Source: Pseudomonas hunanensis (GTDB lineage Bacteria; Pseudomonadota; Gammaproteobacteria; Pseudomonadales; Pseudomonadaceae). From it: a stretch of 64,000 nt of DNA. The stretch lies in assembly GCF_013393325.1 (NCBI RefSeq), contig NZ_QJRC01000102.1, positions 119,008 to 183,007 of the forward strand, given 5' to 3'. Positions 53,018 to 60,516 of this stretch are shown here, in pieces. Within the stretch, counting starts at the first letter, position 1; each line of letters opens with the position of its first letter. The position numbers were made by a program, and so were the translations under genes. The notes beneath the pieces were generated by a model. It did not search any database, was not told the DNA's origin, and saw only the letters and a list, made by a program, of their open reading frames with translations.

Positions 53018-55036
53018 TTACACCCGCTCAAACGATTCGACACGTGCGCCGGCAGGCAGAGCACCTGCTTTGGCCAGCGCTTTCATACGCTCGCCTTCGA
53101 TGCGCGCCACTTCTTCGGCCGGAACCATGTAGCCCTGGTCGTCACGGGCAGCGTGGCGAACGAAGACAGCGATGGTTGCAACCAGGCTTGCGCCAACCAG
53201 CCACCAGATGTGCCAGATGAAGGCAAAGCCGAAGACGGTCAGGAACAGGCCCATGAACAGACCCGTCGAGGTGTTGCTTGGCATGTGGATGGCGTCGAAC
53301 TTGGTCGCCGGCTTGTAAGCCTTGCCGGTTTCCTTGGTTTCGTGCCATGCATCCAGGCCAACCTGCTCAGGCATGTGGGCGAAGTTGTAGAACGGAGGTG
53401 GCGACGAAGTCGACCATTCCAGGGTACGGCCGCCCCATGGGTCGCCGGTCACGTCCAGGTTCTGGTTGCGGTCGCGAACCGATACGTACAGCTGGATCAG
53501 CTGGCAAGCGATACCGAACAGGATCAGCACGGCGCCGACAACGGCTACGTACAGGTAGGGTTCCCACAGTGGGTTGTCGGAGTGGTTCAGACGACGGGTC
53601 ATGCCCATGAAGCCCAGGGCGTACAGCGGCATGAACGCAACGTAGAAGCCCGACAGCCAGAACCAGAAGGCAGCTTTGCCCCACTTCTCGTTCAGGGTGA
53701 AGCCGAAGGCTTTCGGGAACCAGAAGGCGAAACCGGCGATGTAGCCGAATACCGCGCCACCGATGATCACGTTGTGGAAGTGCGCAATAACGAACAGGCT
53801 GTTGTGCAGAACGAAGTCAGCACCCGGAACGGCCAGCAGTACGCCGGTCATGCCACCGATGGAGAAGGTGACCATGAAGCCCAGGGTCCAGAGCATCGGT
53901 GCGGTGAAGCGCACACGGCCTTGGTACATGGTGAACAGCCAGTTGAACAGCTTCACACCGGTCGGGATGGAGATCAGCATCGTCGCCAGGCCGAAGAAGG
54001 TGTTGACGCTGGCGCCGGCACCCATGGTGAAGAAGTGGTGCAGCCATACCGCAAAGCCCAGGATGGCGATCGCGCCCGATGCGTAGATCATCGAGTGGTG
54101 GCCGAACAGGCGTTTGCCAGAGAACGTCGAAGTCACTTCCGAGAACACGCCGAAGGCCGGCAGGATCAGGATGTAAACCTCAGGGTGACCCCACGCCCAG
54201 AACAGGTTGACGTACATCATCGGGTTCCCACCAAGCTCGTTGGTGAAAATGTGGAAGTCCAGATAACGGTCAACAGTCAGCAGTGCGAGTGCAGCGGTCA
54301 GAATCGGGAACGAAGCGACGATCAGTACGTTGGCCCAGGTGCAGGTCCAGGTGAAGATCGGCATGTCCATCAGCTTCATGCCAGGTGCGCGCATCTTCAT
54401 CACGGTGACGAGGAAGTTCACGCCGGTAAGCGTCGTACCCAATCCGGATAGCTGTAGCGCCCAGATGTAGTAGTCGACACCCACCCCAGGGCTGTACTGA
54501 ATGCCCGCGAGCGGCGGATAGGCAACCCAGCCGGTCTTGGCGAATTCACCAACGCCCAGCGAGATGTTGACCAGCAGCACGCCTGCCAGCAGCAGGTAGA
54601 AGCTCAGGGAGTTCAGGAACGGGAAGGCAACGTCACGTGCACCGATCTGCAGAGGAACCGCCAGGTTCATCAGGCCGGTGAAGAACGGCATCGCCATGAA
54701 GATGATCATGATCACACCGTGAGCGGTGAAGATCTGGTCATAGTGTTCAGGCGGCAGGTAGCCTTCGGAGCCACCGGTTGCGGCAGCCAGCTGGGTACGC
54801 ATCATGATGGCGTCGGCAAAGCCGCGCAGCAGCATGATCATCGCGACGATGATGTACATCACGCCGATCTTTTTGTGGTCGACAGTAGTCAGCCACTCGC
54901 TCCACAAGTAGGTCCACTTGCGGAAATAGGTGATAAGACCGACGACAGCGATACCGCCGAGCGCGATCATGGCAAGCGTCACCATGACTATCGGCTCGTG
55001 ATAGGGTATCGCCTCCAGGCTTAGTTTACCGAACAT
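53018..55036 (-). CDS. cyoB: Cytochrome bo3 ubiquinol oxidase subunit I
   Basis: This 672-aa heme-copper oxidase core has the low-spin heme His in FTAHGVIMIIFM, the CuB motif WGHPEVYILILPAFG and LHHFFTMG. HFHNVIIGG carries the high- and low-spin heme ligands. It oxidises ubiquinol, reduces O2 and pumps protons. Confidence 0.98.
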   Translation of the reverse strand: MFGKLSLEAIPYHEPIVMVTLAMIALGGIAVVGLITYFRKWTYLWSEWLTTVDHKKIGVMYIIVAMIMLLRGFADAIMMRTQLAAATGGSEGYLPPEHYDQIFTAHGVIMIIFMAMPFFTGLMNLAVPLQIGARDVAFPFLNSLSFYLLLAGVLLVNISLGVGEFAKTGWVAYPPLAGIQYSPGVGVDYYIWALQLSGLGTTLTGVNFLVTVMKMRAPGMKLMDMPIFTWTCTWANVLIVASFPILTAALALLTVDRYLDFHIFTNELGGNPMMYVNLFWAWGHPEVYILILPAFGVFSEVTSTFSGKRLFGHHSMIYASGAIAILGFAVWLHHFFTMGAGASVNTFFGLATMLISIPTGVKLFNWLFTMYQGRVRFTAPMLWTLGFMVTFSIGGMTGVLLAVPGADFVLHNSLFVIAHFHNVIIGGAVFGYIAGFAFWFPKAFGFTLNEKWGKAAFWFWLSGFYVAFMPLYALGFMGMTRRLNHSDNPLWEPYLYVAVVGAVLILFGIACQLIQLYVSVRDRNQNLDVTGDPWGGRTLEWSTSSPPPFYNFAHMPEQVGLDAWHETKETGKAYKPATKFDAIHMPSNTSTGLFMGLFLTVFGFAFIWHIWWLVGASLVATIAVFVRHAARDDQGYMVPAEEVARIEGERMKALAKAGALPAGARVESFERV

Positions 55037-55039
55037 CTC

Positions 55040-55981
55040 TTACTCCTCTGCACCGGCAGCTGGTTGCATACTCGATTCCACACCCTTGGTTGTGGCCAGA
55101 TCTTTGCTGCCTGCTTCTTCGTGGCTACGGCCGCGGTTCATGCCTTCGTACTTGTCGACGATCAGCTGGAACTGCTCAGGCGAAGCCTCGCTATACAGCG
55201 CGACTGGGTTGTTTTCGCTTGGTTTGGCCAAGGCGTCGTATTCGGCCTTGTCCAGCTTCTTCGGCGACTGCTTGACCTCGGCGACCCACTTGTCGAAGTC
55301 TTCCTGAGAGGTGGCAGTAGCCTTGAATTTCATGCCGGTGAAGCCAGCACCGCTGTAGTTGGCGCTGATACCGTCGAACTCGCCGTTTTCGTTGGCGATC
55401 AGGTGCAGCTTGGTGGTCATGCCGGCCATGGCGTAGATCTGGCCACCCAGGCCCGGGATGAAGAACGAGTTCATCACGGCGTCGGAAGTGACGCGGAAGT
55501 TGACCGGGGTGTTAGCTGGGAAGACGATCTTGTTGACCGTGGCAATGCCCTGCTCCGGGTAGATGAACAGCCACTTCCAGTCCAGCGCGACCACGTCGAT
55601 CTGCACCGGCTTCACATCGGAATCCAGTGGACGGTATGGGTCCAGCTTGTGGGTGGAGTGGTAGGTGACGTAACCCAGGGCGATGATGATCAGGATCGGG
55701 ATGATCCACACCGCAGCCTCGATCTTGGTCGAGTGCGACCAGTCAGGGGTGTAGGTGGCTGCCTTGTTGGAAGCACGGTACTTCCAGGCGAACGCCAAGG
55801 TCATGATGATGACAGGGATTACCACCAGCAGCATCAGGCCGGTAGCGATCAGGATCAGGTTCTTTTGCTCAATGCCGACCTGGCCCTTCGGGTCGAGCAG
55901 GGTCCAGTTGCACCCACTGAGTAAAAGCATGCCTAAAAAGGGCAATATGCCAAACAGTCTGGGGTAACGCTTTTTACTCAT
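55040..55981 (-). CDS. cyoA: Cytochrome bo3 ubiquinol oxidase subunit II
   Basis: This 313-aa lipoprotein has the lipobox LLSGC (C24) and two membrane helices, with a periplasmic cupredoxin-like domain (FPANTPVNFRVTSDAVMNSF). As in ubiquinol oxidases, the CuA ligand set is missing (GLGGQIYAMAGMTTKLHL). It is the first gene of cyoABCDE. Confidence 0.97.
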   Translation of the reverse strand: MSKKRYPRLFGILPFLGMLLLSGCNWTLLDPKGQVGIEQKNLILIATGLMLLVVIPVIIMTLAFAWKYRASNKAATYTPDWSHSTKIEAAVWIIPILIIIALGYVTYHSTHKLDPYRPLDSDVKPVQIDVVALDWKWLFIYPEQGIATVNKIVFPANTPVNFRVTSDAVMNSFFIPGLGGQIYAMAGMTTKLHLIANENGEFDGISANYSGAGFTGMKFKATATSQEDFDKWVAEVKQSPKKLDKAEYDALAKPSENNPVALYSEASPEQFQLIVDKYEGMNRGRSHEEAGSKDLATTKGVESSMQPAAGAEE

Positions 55982-56309
55982 CTCACGACCTCTAGATCAG
56001 CTTGCTTCAATGCAATTTGTGTTTTGGTAGCCAACACTTCGTCCTGCCAAGTGAGGCATTTCGCGCCCGTACTCGCTCCTGCCTGGGGTCCGACTGCAGG
56101 ACCTTGGCTTCAAGCGGGTTAGCGGTGCTTATGGTTTCGTAGGCAACAGGCCTGTACTTCAGACCAAGTCCATTTGGTGCGGGAAAACGCGGAGGGGTGT
56201 CCGCCCGGTATCGCCGTTGGGCGAAACTTGACGAAGTCAGCAAAAAGGAGCGCTGGGGCTTCCTTCAATCCTGCGACTCGCAAGCAGTGCCGAACGGAAA
56301 TTGGGGGCG

Positions 56310-56338
56310 ATTGTAGATAGGTCGCCAACCCTTGACTA
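56310..56338 (-). promoter_or_regulatory. Predicted cyo promoter
   Basis: TACAAT (56310-56315, minus strand) lies 17 bp from TAGTCA (56333-56338). The -10 is close to consensus and the -35 matches at four of six positions. The resulting leader to cyoA would be ~320 nt. Confidence 0.55.
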
Positions 56339-56400
56339 TGACTTATTGAGCAACAGTCTTTTACAGAATGCGTAACAATGCTGCTCAATAATTCAACTTC

Positions 56401-56415
56401 GCGACAGTTTGTCGC
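56401..56415. promoter_or_regulatory. RegA/PrrA/RoxR-type palindrome upstream of cyo
   Basis: GCGACAGTTTGTCGC fits the GCGNC-N5-GNCGC consensus of RegA/PrrA-class response regulators, whose Pseudomonas member is RoxR. It lies ~63 bp upstream of the predicted -35 box, a plausible activator position. Confidence 0.55.
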
Positions 56416-56461
56416 ACCCCGCTTGCTAGGCCTCAAAGCCGCATTCTGCAAGGCCTAGAGG

Positions 56462-56475
56462 TTGATCTGGATCAA
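56462..56475. promoter_or_regulatory. Anr (FNR-type) binding site upstream of cyo
   Basis: TTGATCTGGATCAA is a perfect TTGAT-N4-ATCAA site. In P. putida Anr is known to repress cyo at low oxygen. The site lies between dsbB and cyo, ~480 bp from cyoA. Confidence 0.8.
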
Positions 56476-56540
56476 GCGGTGCGCAACTTTTCGCTCTTCT
56501 CATGCGGTGTAAAAGACCCCATGCAATTCGGGACTTTTGT

Positions 56541-57047
56541 CTAAGCCTGGCGTCGGTTGCGGTAGATCCCGAGCGGAACCAGCACAGCAGTCAGCACGAA
56601 CGCCACAAGTGCCCATTGCGCCAGCGACAGGCCGAGGATCGGCGGGTACGGCGTGCTGCAGAAGCCATCGACCTGGAACGCCAGCGGCCACAGCTTGGCC
56701 AGTGGCAGGTCATCCACGATCGGCTGCAGGGTATCGATGCCGCAACTGACCATGGGGTTGGCGAGTATATACACATGGTTGCCGGCCGCAACGACTCCGC
56801 CAATGGCACTGAGCACCACCAGCGCTTCGAAGAAGCTCAAGCTGCGGCGCCCAGGCATCGCTGCGGCGATGAAGGCAAACACGGCAATGAACAGCAGCGC
56901 ATAACGCTGCAGGATGCACAATGGGCAAGGTGCCTCGCCCAGCACCACTTGCATATAGAGAGCGCCGCCGATCAGCGAGAGGCAGATCAGGCCCAGCAGC
57001 ACCAGAAAGCGCCGTTCCCGATTCAGGCGCGATGTTTGTTCGTTCAT
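56541..57047 (-). CDS. dsbB: Disulfide bond formation protein B
   Basis: This 168-aa four-helix quinone reductase has the first cysteine pair C41/C44 (APCPLCILQ) and the second pair C102/C130 (VSCGID, GFCSTPY). It reoxidises DsbA and passes electrons to ubiquinone, whose quinol the adjacent cyo oxidase consumes. GAAGGAAC precedes the ATG at 57047. Confidence 0.95.
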   Translation of the reverse strand: MNEQTSRLNRERRFLVLLGLICLSLIGGALYMQVVLGEAPCPLCILQRYALLFIAVFAFIAAAMPGRRSLSFFEALVVLSAIGGVVAAGNHVYILANPMVSCGIDTLQPIVDDLPLAKLWPLAFQVDGFCSTPYPPILGLSLAQWALVAFVLTAVLVPLGIYRNRRQA

Positions 57048-57302
57048 TACCGGTTCCTTCGATGGATAGTGGCAGCGTGGTCCGCCTGCCTGAGCGCAAG
57101 TCTACACGCTGGGCAAGGCCTGTGAGCGTGCCGAGGAAGCGGCGTGATAGCGCTGCGCAGGGCTATCCGGTGTGGCTGAGACCGGCCGCAACGACGTCGG
57201 TTCAACGCCGAGCGGCAAAAAAACGGCTGCCCGAGTGCCGCGCAGGGGCAAGCCCCTCGACACCCGGGAGTGAAGGATACCGTGATTAAAGGAGGATTAA
57301 AG

Positions 57303-57371
57303 ATGAAAGCGCTGTGCCCGGTTTCATCTTTCCTTATATATAGGCAGGAAGGTGTAGTGCCGCAGGGATAA
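57303..57371 (+). CDS. Candidate 22-codon small ORF
   Basis: ATG 57303 begins MKALCPVSSFLIYRQEG and ends at TAA 57371. It is preceded at 5-6 nt by AAAGGAGGATTAAAG, an excellent ribosome site unlike chance sequence in this gap. No plus-strand gene follows, so it is not an obvious leader. Alternatively it is chance, or part of an unrecognised RNA. Confidence 0.35.
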   Translation: MKALCPVSSFLIYRQEGVVPQG

Positions 57372-57380
57372 AGATATTTG

Positions 57381-57428
57381 CCTGTACCGGCCTTTTCACG
57401 GGCTTGCCCGCGAAAGGGCCGGTACAGG
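57381..57428. terminator. REP-type stem-loop, probable hmp terminator
   Basis: CCTGTACCGGCC (57381-57392) pairs with GGCCGGTACAGG (57417-57428), and an inner CGGGC/GCCCG arm extends the hairpin. It starts 8 nt after the hmp stop codon and can act on both strands. Confidence 0.7.
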
Positions 57429-57435
57429 TTTCACA

Positions 57436-58614
57436 TCACTCCAAGGCAGCCGCCGGCCCGAAGAACTCATAACGGCTCTGCTGCTCCGGCACACCCAGGC
57501 CCTTCAGCTGGCGCTTGACCGCGGCCATGAAAGCCTTGGGCCCCAGGAAGTAGGCATCCACATCACGCTCCTGCGGCAGCCATTCGGCCAGCAGGTCTTC
57601 GCTCAGCAAGCCCACGGCATCGGCTGCAGCGCCACCTTCTGGCTCGGCATAGCAGTAGAAGCGCTTGAGTTGCGGATGACGCGCTGCCAGCCCATCGATC
57701 CAGTCACGGAAGGCATGCACCGCGCCGTTACGCGCACAGTGAATGAAATGCACCTCACGGCGGGTTTGCAACGCTGCCTGCAGCATCGCCAAGGTCGGAG
57801 TAATGCCTACGCCACCGCTGATCAGCACCAGCGGCTTGTCGCTGGCGGCCAGGGTAAAGTCACCCGCCGGCGGGAACAGCTGCAGGGTATCGCCCACCAC
57901 CAGCTCATCGTGCAGGTAATTGGAGACCTTGCCACCCGCCTCGCGCTTGACGCTGATCCGGTACTCCTTGCCATCGCACAGCGCCGACAGGGAGTAGTTA
58001 CGGCGCTGCTCGGCGCCGTCGATGTCCAGCTTCAAGCCGATGTACTGGCCAGGCTCGGCCTTGAGTACCGGTTTGCCGTCCACCGGGGCAAAGTAGAACG
58101 AGACGATCTCGCTGCTTTCCTGCTCGCGGCGCACCAGGCGGAATTCGCGAGTACCGCGCCAGCCGCCTTCGGCCTCTTCCTTCTCTTTATAGAGGTTCTC
58201 TTCAGCACCAATCAGGATGTCGGCCAACTGGCCATAGGCCGCACCCCAGGCATCGATCACGGCAGGGGTGGCGATGTCCTTGCCAAGCACCTCCTCGATG
58301 GCGCGCAGCAGGCAGCTGCCGACGATCGGGTAGTGCTCCGGCAGAATCTGCAGGGCAACATGCTTGTTGATGATCTGCCCGACCAGGCCACCCAGTTGTT
58401 CCAACTGGTCGATATGGCGGGCATACATCAGCACGCCGTTGGCCAGCGCACGCGGCTGGTCACCGCTGGCCTGGTGGGCCTGGTTGAACAGCGGACGTAC
58501 CTCCGGGTACTCACTGAGCATCATCTTGTAAAAGTGAGTGGTCAGTGCTTCGCCGCCGCTTTCCAGCAGGGGTACAGTGGCTTTGATGATTGCACGTTGT
58601 TCGGCATTGAGCAT
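57436..58614 (-). CDS. hmp: Flavohemoglobin nitric oxide dioxygenase
   Basis: This 392-aa protein has a globin domain with heme-pocket residues Y29, Q53 and proximal H85 (NKHVALQ). The FAD motif RNYSLS (205-210) and NAD(P) motif GGVGITPT (267-274) follow. It converts NO and O2 to nitrate. It is divergent from norR, and a sigma-54-like promoter fits NO induction by NorR. Confidence 0.97.
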   Translation of the reverse strand: MLNAEQRAIIKATVPLLESGGEALTTHFYKMMLSEYPEVRPLFNQAHQASGDQPRALANGVLMYARHIDQLEQLGGLVGQIINKHVALQILPEHYPIVGSCLLRAIEEVLGKDIATPAVIDAWGAAYGQLADILIGAEENLYKEKEEAEGGWRGTREFRLVRREQESSEIVSFYFAPVDGKPVLKAEPGQYIGLKLDIDGAEQRRNYSLSALCDGKEYRISVKREAGGKVSNYLHDELVVGDTLQLFPPAGDFTLAASDKPLVLISGGVGITPTLAMLQAALQTRREVHFIHCARNGAVHAFRDWIDGLAARHPQLKRFYCYAEPEGGAAADAVGLLSEDLLAEWLPQERDVDAYFLGPKAFMAAVKRQLKGLGVPEQQSRYEFFGPAAALE

Positions 58615-58660
58615 TGCAACAACTCCTGAGCCTGTGGCTTCAAATGACTGTCCCTGCTAC

Positions 58661-58676
58661 TACAGCAATCGTGCCA
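58661..58676 (-). promoter_or_regulatory. Sigma-54-like promoter of hmp
   Basis: On the minus strand TGGCACG is followed after four bases by CTGTA. The -24 TGGCACG element is perfect; the -12 element is only a partial match to TTGC. It lies ~46 nt upstream of the hmp start, downstream of the NorR-type sites. Confidence 0.55.
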
Positions 58677-58717
58677 ACTTTTATCGCCCGCAAAATCAGG
58701 GGTTTGACGCAGGTCAT

Positions 58718-58754
58718 GTCAAAACGACCTACCCCAGCGTATAGTCATATCGAC
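58718..58754. promoter_or_regulatory. Two NorR-type operators in the hmp-norR gap
   Basis: GTCAAAACGAC (58718-58728) and GTCATATCGAC (58744-58754) both fit GT-N7-AC, the NorR enhancer core, and both read GTC-N5-GAC. They lie 43-80 bp upstream of the sigma-54-like hmp promoter and immediately before norR, so they could activate hmp and autoregulate norR. Confidence 0.78.
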
Positions 58755-58768
58755 CTACAGGAGTCCAT

Positions 58769-60325
58769 ATGACCACAAAGCCGTTGCTGACCGCCCTGCT
58801 GCCTCTGGTAAGCGACCTGTCCCGTGATTTGCCCGACCAGGAACGCTACCGCCGCCTGCTGCAGGCCATGCGCAGCCTGCTACCGTGCGATGCTGCCGCA
58901 CTGCTGCGCCTGGATGGTGAATGGCTGGTGCCGCTGGCAGTGGATGGGCTGAGCCCGGACACCTTGGGCCGGCGCTTCCGGGTCAGCGAGCACCCACGGT
59001 TCCAGATACTGCTCAGCCGCCCGGAACCCACCCGCTTTGCCAGCGACTCCGAACTGCCCGACCCTTACGATGGCCTGGTCAACGCCACCGATGCCGACCT
59101 TGAAGTGCACGACTGCATGGGCTGCCCGTTGATGGTCGATGAGCGCCCCTGGGGCTTGGTCACCCTCGATGCCCTCACCCCCGGGCAGTTCCAGAGCCTG
59201 GAGCTGGACGCCCTGCAGGCCTTCGCCAGCCTGGCTGCCGCCACCGTTACCGTGGCCGAGCGCATCGAGCACCTGGCCCTGCGCGCCGAAGACGAACACC
59301 ACCGCGCCGAGATCTACCGCCAGGCCAGCGGCCAGGATAAAGAGCTGATTGGCCAAAGCCCCGCTCACAAACGCCTGGTTGAGGAAATTCGCCTGGTCGG
59401 TGGCAGTGACCTGACCGTGCTGATTACCGGCGAAACCGGCGTCGGCAAGGAGCTGGTGGCCCAGGCCCTGCACCAGGCCAGCAGCCGCGCCGACAAGCCG
59501 TTGATCAGCCTCAACTGCGCCGCGCTGCCCGACACCCTGGTGGAAAGCGAACTGTTCGGCCATGTGCGCGGTGCCTTCACCGGCGCGCATGGCGAGCGCC
59601 GTGGCAAGTTCGAACTGGCCAACGGCGGCACGCTGTTCCTCGATGAAGTGGGCGAACTGCCCCTGACGGTGCAGGCCAAGCTGTTGCGCGTGCTGCAAAG
59701 CGGCCAGTTGCAGCGCCTGGGCTCGGACCGCGAGCACCGGGTGGACGTGCGCCTGATCGCCGCTACCAACCGCGACCTGGCTGCCGAAGTGCGTAACGGC
59801 AACTTCCGCGCCGACTTCTATCACCGCCTCAGCGTGTACCCGTTGCACGTGCCGCCGTTGCGCGAACGTGGACGGGACGTGCTGCTATTGGCTGGCTATT
59901 TCCTCGAACAGAACCGTTCACGGTTGGGTCTGAACAGCCTGCGCCTGAGCAATGAGGCCCAGGCCGCACTCATCGCCTACGACTGGCCGGGCAATGTGCG
60001 CGAGCTGGAGCACCTGATCGGCCGCTCGGCACTCAAGGCGCTGGGCCAGCACCCCGACCGGCCACGCATCCTCACCCTCGAAGCCATCGATCTGGACCTG
60101 CGCGTATCGCCGGCAATGCCAGGTTCGCCGCCCTCCCCCGCGGCCCCGTCGCCAGCGGCCACCCTGCCTGAAGGCGGCCTGCGCGAAGCGGTCGATATCT
60201 ACCAGCGCCAAGTGATCGAGGCCTGCTTGCAAAAGCATCAGGACAACTGGGCAGCAGCGGCGCGTGAGCTTGGCCTGGACCGCGCCAATTTAAGCCGATT
60301 GGCCCGCCGGTTGGGGCTTCGCTGA
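58769..60325 (+). CDS. norR: NO-responsive sigma-54 activator NorR
   Basis: This 518-aa enhancer-binding protein has a GAF domain (~20-165, with D/C in HDCMGCP, C116). The AAA+ domain has Walker A GETGVGKE (221-228), GAFTGA (268-273) and Walker B GGTLFLD (286-292). A C-terminal HTH follows (NWAAAARELGLDRANLSRLA). It binds NO at a GAF iron and activates sigma-54 promoters. Confidence 0.96.
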   Translation: MTTKPLLTALLPLVSDLSRDLPDQERYRRLLQAMRSLLPCDAAALLRLDGEWLVPLAVDGLSPDTLGRRFRVSEHPRFQILLSRPEPTRFASDSELPDPYDGLVNATDADLEVHDCMGCPLMVDERPWGLVTLDALTPGQFQSLELDALQAFASLAAATVTVAERIEHLALRAEDEHHRAEIYRQASGQDKELIGQSPAHKRLVEEIRLVGGSDLTVLITGETGVGKELVAQALHQASSRADKPLISLNCAALPDTLVESELFGHVRGAFTGAHGERRGKFELANGGTLFLDEVGELPLTVQAKLLRVLQSGQLQRLGSDREHRVDVRLIAATNRDLAAEVRNGNFRADFYHRLSVYPLHVPPLRERGRDVLLLAGYFLEQNRSRLGLNSLRLSNEAQAALIAYDWPGNVRELEHLIGRSALKALGQHPDRPRILTLEAIDLDLRVSPAMPGSPPSPAAPSPAATLPEGGLREAVDIYQRQVIEACLQKHQDNWAAAARELGLDRANLSRLARRLGLR

Positions 60326-60516
60326 GACCTACTCACAAAAGGATTAACCCAGAAAGCCATCTGGTTGCTTCCACCCTGGCTGCTATATCTCCCTAACCAC
60401 CCCATTCTCGACTGCCTGGTCGAGGCTGTGCGTAAAAAGCCCGGAAATGGCTCTGCTACGCAGGTTGTGGCCCGAACAGTCGGGCCGGGGGATCCGGATA
60501 CCAGCAGGGAGCATCC
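60326..60516. other. norR-adhesin intergenic region
   Basis: This 191-nt gap contains the stem GGCCCGA/TCGGGCC (60469-60475 and 60480-60486), 30 nt before the adhesin ATG, and the ribosome site AGGGAG. No clear sigma-70 promoter is seen, in line with regulated (for example RpoS-dependent) expression. Confidence 0.5.

Larger units (their letters stand above)
55982..56540. other. Regulatory gap between cyoA and dsbB
   Basis: This 559-nt stretch has no supported gene; short readings at 56007-56243 and 56119-56451 have no good start or family. It carries the cyo promoter and two regulator sites described separately, and a stem CTAGGCCT/AGGCCTAG (56426-56433 and 56451-56458) that may end the dsbB transcript. 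The predicted cyo leader is ~320 nt long. Confidence 0.7.
57048..57435. other. dsbB-hmp intergenic region
   Basis: This 388-nt gap holds a GC-rich, palindrome-rich stretch (57120-57270), the small ORF at 57303-57371 and a REP-type stem-loop (57381-57428). No known RNA family is recognised with confidence. Confidence 0.6.

Noticed and set aside
56007..56451. Small minus-strand frames in the cyoA-dsbB gap
   Set aside because: No ribosome site, no family resemblance, and they overlap the predicted promoter and leader.
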